Below are positions 26,213-37,389 of a DNA stretch of 64,000 bases, piece after piece. How positions within the stretch are numbered: position 1 is the first letter of the stretch; each line of letters opens with the position of its first letter. Under the pieces are notes generated by a model. It saw only the letters and a program-made list of their open reading frames with translations, searched no databases and was not told the DNA's origin. Position numbers and translations under genes: made by a program. Source of the DNA: Candidatus Epulonipiscium sp. (GTDB lineage Bacteria > Bacillota > Clostridia > Lachnospirales > Defluviitaleaceae); contig JAAYQR010000011.1 of the NCBI GenBank assembly GCA_012519205.1, positions 1 through 64,000 on the forward strand, read 5' to 3'.

Positions 26213-27104
26213 ATGCTTGCTTTTTAACTGGTTTTTTACTAAATACATACCATAGTGGACTTGCTATAAATATAGAAGAATATGTTCCTGCAACAATTCC
26301 TATTATAAGAGGAAGGGCAAATTCTTTTATGGAAGACACCCCTAGGAAATATAACACAATTACAGTAATTGATGTTGTTACCGATGTATTGATTGAACGA
26401 ACAATACTTTGGCTAATACTCTTATTAACTAATCCTTCTAAATCCCCTCTTTTTATAACCTTCCTATTTTCACGGATTCTATCAAATATTACAATCGTAT
26501 CATTAATGGAATATCCTACAATGGTTAAAATAGCTGCAATAAAGGAATTATTAACTGGAACCCTTCCTATAGAGTATACGGTAAAGACAATTAAAACATC
26601 ATGTATTAATGGTATTACCGCTGCAAGACCGAATTTCCAATCCTTAAATCTAAAAGTAATATAAATAAGCATTAATATAGAAGCTAAAAGCAAGGCCTGC
26701 ATAGCCCTTACCTGCATTTCGGAACTAATAGTCGGAGATACGTCGGATACATTTAACAAATCATCTTTTTCATGCAAATTAAACTTATTCTTTAGAGCAT
26801 TGTATAACTCTTTTCTTGTATTTGCATCTATAGACTTTGTTTTAATAGCAACCCCCTGAGCACCTAATTTAGTAATCTGTGGATTATCTTCTCCGGTAAT
26901 TTCAACAACAATAGGCTTGATATCCTTATTAATATCAAAAGTTTGCCCAATATTTATTTCCATCACTGTTCCACCAATAAATTCCACATCAAAGTTTAAG
27001 ATTCCAACACCTCTTAATGCATTGATTGGCATTGCCAATAACCCAGCTATAATAATCACTGCTGATAATATAAACCATCTATTTCTACTTTTTATTATAT
27101 CCAT
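26211..27104 (-). CDS. secF: protein translocase subunit SecF
   Basis: Membrane protein of 297 residues with six transmembrane segments. The SecF signature FDVEFIGGTVMEINIG lies after the first segment (near 38), and YSINDTIVIFDRIRENRK (near 193) is the RND-like motif. With SecD it uses the proton or sodium motive force to aid late steps of Sec-dependent export. It is 13 bases downstream of secD and ends in the shared terminator. Here secD and secF are separate genes, unlike the fused secDF of Bacillus. Confidence 0.96.
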   Translation of the reverse strand: MDIIKSRNRWFILSAVIIIAGLLAMPINALRGVGILNFDVEFIGGTVMEINIGQTFDINKDIKPIVVEITGEDNPQITKLGAQGVAIKTKSIDANTRKELYNALKNKFNLHEKDDLLNVSDVSPTISSEMQVRAMQALLLASILMLIYITFRFKDWKFGLAAVIPLIHDVLIVFTVYSIGRVPVNNSFIAAILTIVGYSINDTIVIFDRIRENRKVIKRGDLEGLVNKSISQSIVRSINTSVTTSITVIVLYFLGVSSIKEFALPLIIGIVAGTYSSIFIASPLWYVFSKKPVKKQA

Positions 27105-27117
27105 TTCTTAGGCCTCC

Positions 27118-28344
27118 TTATTTCGCACCATATAATTTTGGATTTTTTCTTCCCAGTTCAATAAATTGTTTTAGGATAATCCTTGTTACAACTAATGATG
27201 TAAACATGGACACAAGAATTCCTATTCCTAACGTTTGTGCGAAACTTTTAATTAGCCCTGTTCCAATCCAATACAGAACAAATGCTGCTATAAGGGTTGT
27301 TATATTACCATCCAAAATTGCAGTAAATGCCTTGCTAAAACCTGAGTCAACCGCTGCCCTTAAGGTTTTCTCTGCCCTTAATTCTTCTTGGATTCTGGAG
27401 AATATTATAACATTGGCATCTACTGCCATACCAACAGAAAGAATAATCCCCGCAATACCCGGAAGGGTTAAGGTTGATTGTAATAGGCTTAGGATAATTA
27501 TTACCACTGCACAGTAAAAAATCAATGCTAAATCTGCAGCTAGTCCGGGAATCCTGTATACAATTAACATAAATAATAAAACAAGAATGATTCCTATGAT
27601 GCCGGCTTTGACACTGCTATCTAGAGCCGTTGCTCCTAGTGTCGCTCCTATATTTTCACTTTGTAATACCTCTAGCTTAAAGGGAAGAGCTCCTGCTTTT
27701 ATCCTTGCAGCCAATTCTTCTGCTTCTTCTATGGTACCTACTCCTTCTATCATAGCGGAACCTTCAGTGATAACGGAACTTACCTTTGGAGCACTGATAA
27801 TATTTTCATCAAGAGCAATCATAATGACTTGATTAAGGTATTTTCCAGTAGCTTCTGCAAAGGCTTCCTTACCTTTCGAATTAAATTCGAGGGCAACTAC
27901 TGCCTTTGTAATACCTTTATCATTAATGATTCCTTTTCTTGCATCTTTTACCTCTTTACCGGTTAGGATAACTTCTCCCTCTGGGCTTAAAAACATTAGT
28001 TGCGCTGTTGCTCCAATATCTTTTATAGCTTCTTCCGCATCTTCAACCCCAGGTATATCTACACGAAGTCTTTTTCCCCCTTCTTGGGCTACCTGCGCTT
28101 CTGTATAATTACCACGGTCTAATCTTCCTTGAATCATTGCTATTGCCGCATTCATTTCTTCTTGGGTAGGGTTGTCCTTATCGGCTTCGTATACAATATT
28201 TACTCCACCCTTTAGGTCAAGCCCCTGTCTAATATTTTGTACACCTAAAATATTGTCTTCGCCAATCCCAAAATATGCTGTCGCTGATGTTAATCCAATA
28301 AGAACGACAACCAAAAATAAAATAAATCCGCTCTTAATTTTCAT
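27118..28344 (-). CDS. secD: protein translocase subunit SecD
   Basis: Membrane protein of 408 residues. The first transmembrane segment is followed by LGLDLKGGVNIVYE-like sequence (RQGLDLKGGVNIVYEAD) near 40. A shorter periplasmic-type domain has PGVEDAEEAI. The last five segments include GMAVDANVIIFSRIQEELR, the SecD signature. The P1 domain is reduced compared with E. coli SecD, as usual in Gram-positives. AAGGGAGATAAAAAAG precedes the ATG. Operon secD-secF. Confidence 0.96.
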   Translation of the reverse strand: MKIKSGFILFLVVVLIGLTSATAYFGIGEDNILGVQNIRQGLDLKGGVNIVYEADKDNPTQEEMNAAIAMIQGRLDRGNYTEAQVAQEGGKRLRVDIPGVEDAEEAIKDIGATAQLMFLSPEGEVILTGKEVKDARKGIINDKGITKAVVALEFNSKGKEAFAEATGKYLNQVIMIALDENIISAPKVSSVITEGSAMIEGVGTIEEAEELAARIKAGALPFKLEVLQSENIGATLGATALDSSVKAGIIGIILVLLFMLIVYRIPGLAADLALIFYCAVVIIILSLLQSTLTLPGIAGIILSVGMAVDANVIIFSRIQEELRAEKTLRAAVDSGFSKAFTAILDGNITTLIAAFVLYWIGTGLIKSFAQTLGIGILVSMFTSLVVTRIILKQFIELGRKNPKLYGAK

Positions 28345-28468
28345 CTTTTTTATCTCCCTTCATACAAAATACACAAAGTTAATTATATGCTTTATACTAG
28401 GAAACGTCAATATTTTTGCATTAATATATTCTGTTTCCATGGATTCCCTAGGATATTGCAACAGTTCA

Positions 28469-28531
28469 TGTCATCCTGAACGTAAGAGGAGGATATCATA
28501 CCTTAGACTCTTTGCTGCGTTCAGAATGACA
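28469..28531. repeat. intergenic inverted repeat with GTCATCCTGAACG arms
   Basis: The arms GTCATCCTGAACG (28470-28482) and CGTTCAGAATGAC (28518-28530) flank about 35 bases. The sequence type (GTCATTCTGAAC...) is a common dispersed intergenic repeat in Clostridia. Degenerate half copies occur at about 187-212 and 4451-4475. It lies between secD and scfB. Confidence 0.6.
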
Positions 28532-28554
28532 TAAATGGCCATTGGCTGCTAAAA

Positions 28555-29907
28555 TTATTGCGCTAATTTTGCCTTGATGTATAGGGCACATTCAACTCTC
28601 TTTTTTTCCAGTTCACACCCGATTTTATAAGGTATATGTATATCTCCATGAAATTGATATGCATTGGCTGCACAGCCTCCGCTGCAATAAAACTTTGCCC
28701 AGCAATTTTTACACTCTTCCTTTGCATAGACATTGCAGGATTGGAATTTCTTTTGCATTTTAAAGTTTTCTATTCCTTCAAAAACCGTCCCCATTTTAAA
28801 TTCATCCATGCCTACGAACTGATGGCAAGGATATAAATCTCCCTCCGGTGTAACAGCTAGGTATTCAGAACCCGAGCCACAACCCGCTAATCTTTTTGCT
28901 ACACAAGGGCCCTGAGATAAATCAATCATAAAGTGAAAAAAGTTAAAAGCTTGCCCTTTCTTTTCACGATTTACCATTTCTCTAGCTAATTCTTCATATT
29001 GTTCATATAGGATAGGAAGATCTTCCTCCCTTAGGGCATAGGACATTTCACTAGATGCCACCACGGGTTCTACAGATACCTGTTTGAATCCCAAATCAGC
29101 TAGATGAAGAACATCTTTTGCAAAATCTAAATTTTCCCTTGTAAAGGTACCCCTTACATAATAATTATCTTGATTTCTACTTTCTGCAACTTTTTTAAAC
29201 TTAGGAAGTATTATGTCATAACTTCCCTTATGGTTTATGGTATATCTCATTCTATCATGGACTTCTTTTCTTCCATCAATGCTTAACACCACATTATGCA
29301 TATTTTCGTTTATATATGATTGTATATCATTATCCAGTAGAACCCCATTGGTTGTAATGGTAAAACGAAAGTTTTTATTATGTTCCTTTTCTATACCTCT
29401 ACCATATTCTACAATTTCTCTTACGACATCAAAATTCATAAGGGGTTCTCCCCCGAAAAAATCCACTTCTAGGTTACGGCGATTTTTTGAGGCGTGAACT
29501 AAATAATCAATGGCCTTCTTCCCTACTTCAGCACTCATTAAAGACCGTTGTCCTCTATATTCCCCTTCCCCTGCAAAGCAATACTTGCACCTTAAATTAC
29601 AGTCGTGGGCAATATGGAGGCAAAGAGCTTTTACTATAGGGTCCCTTTTTTGAAATTGATTCAAATAATCTACATACACATCCTCCGTATATAATAGTCC
29701 TTCTTTTTCTAATGTTTCTATTTCTTTTATAGCCTCATCAATTTGATTTAACCCATACTTTTTACCTAACAGCTTCTTAAGTTCTTCTTTTTCATGTCCT
29801 TTATATATATCAATTAAATCGTAAATTATATTATCCACCACATGGACGGCCCCACTGTATATATCTAGAACAATATTAACCCCATCCATAGAAAATTTAT
29901 GAATCAT
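28555..29907 (-). CDS. scfB: thioether cross-link-forming SCIFF peptide maturase
   Basis: Radical SAM-SPASM enzyme of 450 residues. The radical SAM cysteines are Cys103, Cys107 and Cys110 (CNLRCKYC), and FFGGEPLMNF follows. The C-terminal SPASM region holds clustered cysteines (CGSGSEY, YPCHQFVG, CKNCWAKFYCSGGCAAN) for auxiliary [4Fe-4S] clusters. It also has the N-terminal peptide-binding domain. It makes thioether bonds between Cys and Thr or other residues in the SCIFF peptide, encoded just upstream. I place the start at ATG 29907, behind GGAGTG, not at the upstream in-frame ATG at 29928. A terminator lies between the peptide gene and this gene. Confidence 0.93.
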   Translation of the reverse strand: MIHKFSMDGVNIVLDIYSGAVHVVDNIIYDLIDIYKGHEKEELKKLLGKKYGLNQIDEAIKEIETLEKEGLLYTEDVYVDYLNQFQKRDPIVKALCLHIAHDCNLRCKYCFAGEGEYRGQRSLMSAEVGKKAIDYLVHASKNRRNLEVDFFGGEPLMNFDVVREIVEYGRGIEKEHNKNFRFTITTNGVLLDNDIQSYINENMHNVVLSIDGRKEVHDRMRYTINHKGSYDIILPKFKKVAESRNQDNYYVRGTFTRENLDFAKDVLHLADLGFKQVSVEPVVASSEMSYALREEDLPILYEQYEELAREMVNREKKGQAFNFFHFMIDLSQGPCVAKRLAGCGSGSEYLAVTPEGDLYPCHQFVGMDEFKMGTVFEGIENFKMQKKFQSCNVYAKEECKNCWAKFYCSGGCAANAYQFHGDIHIPYKIGCELEKKRVECALYIKAKLAQ

Positions 29908-30050
29908 TTTATTCACTCCAATTTTCATACATAATTACAAATTATACAGTCATAAAAGATTAATAAAAAAGCTCAAAAGTGATTAAACACTCATCTTAAA
30001 CCTTGTATAATAATTGTGTTATGTATCTATTTGTTTTATAATTTGCATTT

Positions 30051-30076
30051 AAAAAGCAGTGACATAATGCCACTGC
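30051..30076 (-). terminator. terminator or attenuator between scfA and scfB
   Basis: GCAGTG-GC-ATTATG-TCACTGC-type hairpin (30056-30076) followed on the minus strand by a T-run (30055-30051). It lies seven bases after the scfA stop. Partial read-through would give much more peptide transcript than maturase transcript. Confidence 0.7.
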
Positions 30077-30082
30077 CAGCGA

Positions 30083-30223
30083 CTATTTGTTTTCACAGGA
30101 TTGATTTGCAACGGTACAAGATGTTTTACAAGCAGATTGACAAGATGTTTGACATTCTCCACAACCGCCTTTTGCCATACTTTTCTTTAATGTAGCCGTA
30201 TTCAATGTTTTTACATGCTTCAT
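30083..30223 (-). CDS. scfA: six-cysteine SCIFF ribosomal peptide precursor
   Basis: Small gene of 46 codons with a strong AAGGAGG ribosome site. The peptide begins MKHVKTLNTATLKKSMAKGG and its second half carries six cysteines: GGCGEC, TSCQSACKTSC and QSC. This fits the SCIFF (six Cys in forty-five) family exactly, which is near-universal in Clostridia and of unknown biological role. The Thr/Ser residues between the cysteines are the known partners of thioether bonds made by the radical SAM maturase encoded downstream. The upstream TIGR04086 membrane protein gene is a constant neighbour of this family. Confidence 0.93.
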   Translation of the reverse strand: MKHVKTLNTATLKKSMAKGGCGECQTSCQSACKTSCTVANQSCENK

Positions 30224-30291
30224 AGCTAAGCCTCCTTAATTTAAACTCCCATAATTATAGCATAACTTACCAATTTTGAAAAGAGTGCTGA

Positions 30292-30704
30292 TTACTTTTT
30301 AACATTGATTCCTACCATTCCCCCTAAGGCTCCTCCCCCCCTGCCATTATAAAAAGAGTTAAGGTATTTCCTGTAAGAGCTAGGTCTTTAATAATGATAC
30401 CATTTATCAAAACCAAAACTAATCCATATGCAATACCTGCACACATACCCCAAAACCACCCTCTAGATTTTGCCCCCTTAGCTGTATCATATCCAGCCAC
30501 TAGGGTTGAAATAATTGTAGTAATAATTACGATAACACGGATACTGCTTTCTGGCATAGATGTATAAGTTAAAAGCAGTGCCAGCCCGATAAAAAGAATA
30601 GCAGTAATTGCATAGGCCACTACAATTGCTTTCAAAATTCCAATAACTCGCCATTCACTTTCCTTTTTGGTTGTTTGTGTAGACCTTTTACTCATTTCCA
30701 TCAT
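30292..30704 (-). CDS. TIGR04086 family membrane protein, frame broken in a G7 tract
   Basis: Membrane protein with four hydrophobic segments, matching the TIGR04086 (YrzE-like) family found next to SCIFF genes. The uninterrupted frame stops at 30324 after LFIMAGGEEP (126 residues). If the run of seven G (minus strand; C at 30335-30341) were eight, translation would continue with GALGGMVGINVKK and stop at 30292. That gives the glycine-rich ending expected of the family. The break is therefore a one-base deletion in a homopolymer, either sequencing error, mutation or phase variation. The start ATG at 30704 follows GAGGGG. Function is unknown. Confidence 0.8.
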
Positions 30705-30820
30705 CTTAAAGCACCCCTCTTATTTACTTGTAATTGCCTTTGTACTATTGTACGATTATTAATTATCATTTATGATAATATATAAGAGAAAGGATTGTTT
30801 TTTGAAAGGTGGTTATTTAA

Positions 30821-31669
30821 GTGGGTTATATTGACCTTCATGTCCATTCTAGCCTATCAGATGGGACCCTGTCCCCTTCGGAATTGGTTTTTTATGCTAA
30901 AGAGAAAAATCTTTTAGCCTTTGCCCTAACGGATCATGATATGATAGACGGCATAGAAGAGGCCGTTAAAACAGGTAAAGAACAAAATATTGAAGTTATT
31001 CCCGGTATAGAGCTAGCAGCTGAATACAAAGACCGCGAAATCCATATATTAGGCCTTTTTATTGATTATACAGACCCCTATTTTATTAATAAACTCAAGT
31101 TTATTCAAAATGGTAGAAAAGAACGAAATAAAAAGATACTAGATAAACTAAAAAATATGGGGATGAATATTACACAGAAAGATTTAGATATGATATCTGG
31201 AAAAGATTTAATTACAAGGGCCCATTTCGGGAAAATAATATATGAAAAAGGTTATGCAAGAACCCTCGATGAGGCTTTTAAATTATATCTAACCCCTGGT
31301 AAACCAGGCTATGTCAAAAGAGAAGTTTACTCCCCTAAAAAATGTATAGAGCTCATCCATAAGGCTAAGGGGGTAGCTGTTTTAGCACATCCTACGTTAT
31401 ATAACCTGTCTAATGATGAATTGGAATATTTGATTAGACTCCTATCCCAAGAAGGTTTAGATGGGATTGAGGGGATTTATTCCCTCTTTTCCAAGGAGCA
31501 AGAAAATAAAATTCGCTCTCTAGCTCATAAATTTAACCTATTGATAACAGGCGGGAGTGATTTTCACGGAAGTAATAAAAAAAATCTTGATTTGGGAGTA
31601 GGAAGGGGAAATCTCAAAATTCCCTATGAAATATTGGATGAAATTAAAAAATATATTAAAAACAAATAA
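30821..31669 (+). CDS. PHP domain phosphoesterase (3',5'-nucleoside bisphosphate phosphatase-like)
   Basis: PHP-domain hydrolase of 282 residues. Metal ligands appear in HVHSSLSDGTLSP (near 7), TDHDMIDG (near 38), the Glu in PGIELAAE, AHPTLYN (near 189) and GGSDFHG (near 245). This is the RNase AM/YciV group, which removes 3' phosphates from pAp-like nucleotides or acts as a 5'-3' RNA exonuclease. The start is GTG at 30821 behind AAAGGTGG. It is on the plus strand, divergent from the TIGR04086 gene and convergent with yajC, and so interrupts the minus-strand block. Confidence 0.88.
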   Translation: MGYIDLHVHSSLSDGTLSPSELVFYAKEKNLLAFALTDHDMIDGIEEAVKTGKEQNIEVIPGIELAAEYKDREIHILGLFIDYTDPYFINKLKFIQNGRKERNKKILDKLKNMGMNITQKDLDMISGKDLITRAHFGKIIYEKGYARTLDEAFKLYLTPGKPGYVKREVYSPKKCIELIHKAKGVAVLAHPTLYNLSNDELEYLIRLLSQEGLDGIEGIYSLFSKEQENKIRSLAHKFNLLITGGSDFHGSNKKNLDLGVGRGNLKIPYEILDEIKKYIKNK

Positions 31670-31697
31670 AAGAGGCAGGTTTATACCCGCCTCTTTT
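31668..31697. terminator. bidirectional terminator between PHP gene and yajC
   Basis: The stem AAAAGAGGC / GCCTCTTTT with inner pairs serves the two convergent genes. Confidence 0.8.
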
Positions 31698-31698
31698 A

Positions 31699-32085
31699 TT
31701 ACTTAGCATCTTCTTTTTTATCCTCAATTATTTCTTCTTTTTTAATCGTCATATCAGGTTCTTTTATAGTAGCTATATAACTTCTTTCGATTGGAATTCT
31801 AATGCCTTTGTTTAAACCAAATTCAACAATGCATACATCATTTACAATATCTACAATTTTGCCATAAAGCCCCCCGGTAGTCATTATAGAATCCCCTATT
31901 TTTGCACTATACTGCATGCTTTGGATTTCTTTTTCTCTTTTTCTTTGAGGGCGTATAATAAGAAGCCACATAATTCCAAATAACACCCCTAAATAAATAA
32001 CCATACCAAAGACTCCTCCAAACAACCCTCCTGCCGGCGCTTCCTGACTAGAAGCTGCTTCTGCCAATAAAATAATTTGATTCAT
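31699..32085 (-). CDS. yajC: preprotein translocase subunit YajC
   Basis: Protein of 128 residues. A single transmembrane segment (about 28-48) is followed by the YajC signature LLIIRPQRKREKEIQSM, then a small SH3-like soluble domain (GDSIMTTGGLYGKIVDI) and a charged tail rich in Lys and Glu. It associates with SecDF in the membrane. I chose ATG 32085, preceded by AGGAGG. An ATG ten codons upstream would put that site inside the reading frame and overlaps the end of tgt. Directly downstream of tgt, as in most bacteria. Confidence 0.94.
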   Translation of the reverse strand: MNQIILLAEAASSQEAPAGGLFGGVFGMVIYLGVLFGIMWLLIIRPQRKREKEIQSMQYSAKIGDSIMTTGGLYGKIVDIVNDVCIVEFGLNKGIRIPIERSYIATIKEPDMTIKKEEIIEDKKEDAK

Positions 32086-32086
32086 A

Positions 32087-34470
<2,384 letters not shown>

Positions 34471-34472
<2 letters not shown>

Positions 34473-34498
34473 AAATCCGTAGACTCTACGGATTTTTA
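34471..34498. terminator. bidirectional terminator between aroC and queA
   Basis: The perfect stem AAAAATCCGTAGA / TCTACGGATTTTT lies between the convergent ends of aroC and queA. Confidence 0.85.
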
Positions 34499-34518
34499 TA
34501 ATCTTTTTTTACATATCT

Positions 34519-35565
34519 TTATAAACTTCTTTGTTCTAAGTCTGTAATAAACATGGCATCCCCGAAACTAAAAAATCTATATTTCCTATCTACAGCTGTT
34601 TTATAGGCATTAAGTATAATATCCCTATTCACTAGGGCAGATACCAACATAATAAGGGTGGATTCGGGGAGATGAAAATTAGTAATTAATTCATCAACCA
34701 CTTTAAACCTATACCCTGGATAAATAAAAATATCTGTCCATCCATTTTTTGCACATACTACTCCTTTTTCATCGGCGCAGGATTCCAGGGTTCTGCAGCT
34801 AGTAGTTCCTACGGCTATAACCCTTCCTCCATTCTTTTTGCATTGGTTTATTTTATCGGCTTCTTCTTTATCCACCCAAAAAAATTCCGAGTGCATTTTA
34901 TGCTCCAAGACATTTTCAACCTTAACAGGTCTAAAGGTACCCAGTCCCACATGAAGGGTTACATGGGCAATCATTACCCCTTTATTTTTTATTTTTTCTA
35001 ATAACTCACTTGTAAAATGAAGACCTGCAGTAGGAGCTGCGGCAGAGCCCTCATACTTTGCATAAACGGTCTGATATCTTTCTTTGTCCTCAAGCTGATG
35101 GGTAATGTAAGGTGGCAGAGGCATCTCTCCCAATTTATCTAGGACCTCCTCAAAGATTCCCTCATAAATTAGATGGATGATTCTTTTGCCGTCTTCTGTA
35201 ACCTTTTCAATTTCGGCCTTAAGTTCTCCATTACCAAATACAATTACATCTCCGGGACGGGCCTTTTTCCCCGGTTTTACTAAAGCCTCCCATCTATCAT
35301 TTTCTTTTCTTGTAAGAAGAAGTATCTCAACCTTAGCCCCGGTATTTTCCCTAGTTCCTATAAGTCTTGCCGGAATAACCTTTGTATTATTGATTACAAG
35401 GCAATCTCCTTCCTCCAAATACAATAAAACATCCTTAAAATGCCCATGTTCCATTTTTCCCGTATTTTTGTCTAATACTAGAAGCCTTGAGGCACTTCTA
35501 TCATCTAATGGATCCTGGGCAATTAGCCCCCCCGGCAAATCAAAATAAAAGTCACGCAAATTCAT
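34519..35565 (-). CDS. queA: S-adenosylmethionine:tRNA ribosyltransferase-isomerase
   Basis: Enzyme of 348 residues that transfers the ribosyl part of SAM to preQ1 in tRNA, forming epoxyqueuosine. Characteristic segments are the N-terminal [15 protein letters not shown] and [27 protein letters not shown] near 96, [17 protein letters not shown] near 172, [14 protein letters not shown] and [16 protein letters not shown] near the end. The length is normal. It belongs to the same pathway as tgt. The two genes are usually adjacent; here aroC has been placed between them on the opposite strand. Confidence 0.96.
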   Translation of the reverse strand: MNLRDFYFDLPGGLIAQDPLDDRSASRLLVLDKNTGKMEHGHFKDVLLYLEEGDCLVINNTKVIPARLIGTRENTGAKVEILLLTRKENDRWEALVKPGKKARPGDVIVFGNGELKAEIEKVTEDGKRIIHLIYEGIFEEVLDKLGEMPLPPYITHQLEDKERYQTVYAKYEGSAAAPTAGLHFTSELLEKIKNKGVMIAHVTLHVGLGTFRPVKVENVLEHKMHSEFFWVDKEEADKINQCKKNGGRVIAVGTTSCRTLESCADEKGVVCAKNGWTDIFIYPGYRFKVVDELITNFHLPESTLIMLVSALVNRDIILNAYKTAVDRKYRFFSFGDAMFITDLEQRSL

Positions 35566-35645
35566 AGCAGTTCTCCGTTCTTGATAAATTATAAATTTCC
35601 ATAGTATTTTCCCCTAATTATAAAGAAAAATTTCTTTTCTTTCAA

Positions 35646-35675
35646 CAAAAAAGGTGCCTATTTTAACGGCACCTT
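35646..35675 (-). terminator. terminator of the SpoIID-like gene
   Basis: AAGGTGCC / GGCACCTT stem (35651-35675) followed by a T-run on the minus strand. It lies between the SpoIID-like gene stop and queA start. Confidence 0.8.
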
Positions 35676-35706
35676 AACATAACTTTCGAAAAAGTTTAAG
35701 ATTTAA

Positions 35707-37311
35707 CTATCTTACCGATGTTCCGGTAAAATAATGGGATAAGATTTGCCTATAGTTATATCCATTATCTGCCATGCCTTTTGCTCCCCATTGACTCATC
35801 CCAACTCCATGTCCTTGACCTTTTCCCCTAAAGACAAAATCTCCATCTACCCTGATTGGTAAGGATATAAAAGAAATATCCTTTGTTCCATCTTTACCCT
35901 GAACCTTTATGGAAGAATTGGTTAGGGACATTTTTTCTATTCCACCATCGGCGCTGATTGTATATATTCCATCAAAATTTATATTCTGGATTGCTATCTG
36001 GTTTTCCCCAATTATTGATAGAGAAGGGGTTTCACTTGTGCTTGCTCCCTCTTTTATTATTTCAAACATTCTGCTTTCTAAGCTGATTCCATTGGTCTTA
36101 AAAAATGTTCTTGTACTCTCCTTTGTAAGCCTTTCACTTCCTCCTGTTCCTATTATGGTTAATTCCTCTACCCTTCCTCCCGGGGTATAACTATTGATTT
36201 GGATATCCATTACACTTCCTATGTCTTTTCCATTATTTCGTAAAAGTTCCCCCACTTGTTCTTTATCAAAAGCCCTAGTCCAAGTATAGGATTCGTCTTC
36301 ATAGGGGTCCATAACTGCTCTTAAATAAGGAAGGGGAGCTACCCAAACATTCTCTGAGTCCTCCGTATACCCTCCGCTTCTTGCAAAGTAAAATGCTTCT
36401 ACTATTTCATTATCATAATATAGCAGTTCCTTATATGTTTCATCTACAGCCCTATTGGTGTTTGGATTTTCATTATCATATCCTTTGTACACTTGGCAGT
36501 GTTCTCCATCGCACATATACCCACTATTTTGATGTTTCTTCATATTAAGTATAGCATAGTTTCTAGCAACCACCGCCTGTGCCTTTAATGCTTCCATATT
36601 CCAGGAGGGCGGCATCTCTGAAGGCACCACACCATAAAGATATTCCTCTAGTAAAATCACATTAACTGCTGTAATACCGCTGCCATTATCCCTTCTAAAT
36701 TCTACTCTACCACGATATTTTCTATCTCCTAACTCTACTATTTCCTCTGAATACTTGGAGCCCACCCCTGAAATTTGTGGATAAGTATCCCTGCTTTCAA
36801 AAACTGCTATAATCTCATTATTATTTTTCATAAGCATACGAGTTGAATCTGGTTCCTTTATAACACTCTCCATATTAACTATATGTTTTATGGCTTCTGC
36901 CTCCTTATAAGAGCTAAAACCCCCTATGTACACATACCAAGTAGAATAGGATAACCCCACGGGAAAGGCTTCTAATCCATGGCCTCTTAATCCTTCCGCT
37001 AATAAGACAGCCTCCTCATATGTATTAAATTCCTGATTAATTGATATGAAATAATCTTGTGTAGGAACCATCGAAAATCCCCTGTCAGATTTAAGGATAG
37101 TTACAGGAATGAATTCCTCTTTTATATCATATCCCAATAAGATTTCTTGGTTTTTTATATTAATGCTATTTGCATTCTTGTATTTATATTCTAGACCTAC
37201 CCTTATCCATTTAGGCATATCCAATAATGCCTGTGTTTTTGTAGGAAAGTAAAAACCAAGTACAATAAAAATGAAAAATACTACGATTCCCTGTCGGGTT
37301 ACCCTTCTCAC
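35707..37311 (-). CDS. SpoIID/LytB domain protein with SPOR-like domain
   Basis: Exported protein of 534 residues. It has an N-terminal hydrophobic anchor or signal (about 9-29), a SPOR-like repeat (about 88-150, with TWYVYIGGFSSYKEAEAI) and a SpoIID catalytic domain. In that domain EEYLYGVVPSEMPPSWNM and LKAQAVVARNYAILNM (near 225-250) and GQGHGVGMSQWGAKGMADNG (near the end) are hallmarks. SpoIID proteins are lytic transglycosylases acting on denuded glycan. An insertion of about 110 residues separates the two conserved parts. It is larger than SpoIID proper, so it is probably a paralogue of the LytB type. The start is GTG behind AGGGGGA. Confidence 0.9.
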   Translation of the reverse strand: MRRVTRQGIVVFFIFIVLGFYFPTKTQALLDMPKWIRVGLEYKYKNANSINIKNQEILLGYDIKEEFIPVTILKSDRGFSMVPTQDYFISINQEFNTYEEAVLLAEGLRGHGLEAFPVGLSYSTWYVYIGGFSSYKEAEAIKHIVNMESVIKEPDSTRMLMKNNNEIIAVFESRDTYPQISGVGSKYSEEIVELGDRKYRGRVEFRRDNGSGITAVNVILLEEYLYGVVPSEMPPSWNMEALKAQAVVARNYAILNMKKHQNSGYMCDGEHCQVYKGYDNENPNTNRAVDETYKELLYYDNEIVEAFYFARSGGYTEDSENVWVAPLPYLRAVMDPYEDESYTWTRAFDKEQVGELLRNNGKDIGSVMDIQINSYTPGGRVEELTIIGTGGSERLTKESTRTFFKTNGISLESRMFEIIKEGASTSETPSLSIIGENQIAIQNINFDGIYTISADGGIEKMSLTNSSIKVQGKDGTKDISFISLPIRVDGDFVFRGKGQGHGVGMSQWGAKGMADNGYNYRQILSHYFTGTSVR

Positions 37312-37389
37312 AAAAATCCCCCTTAAATAGTTATTAAAGACTATTATAAGGGGAATAATGACAAAAATCCATAGTTTCTTATATCTATT

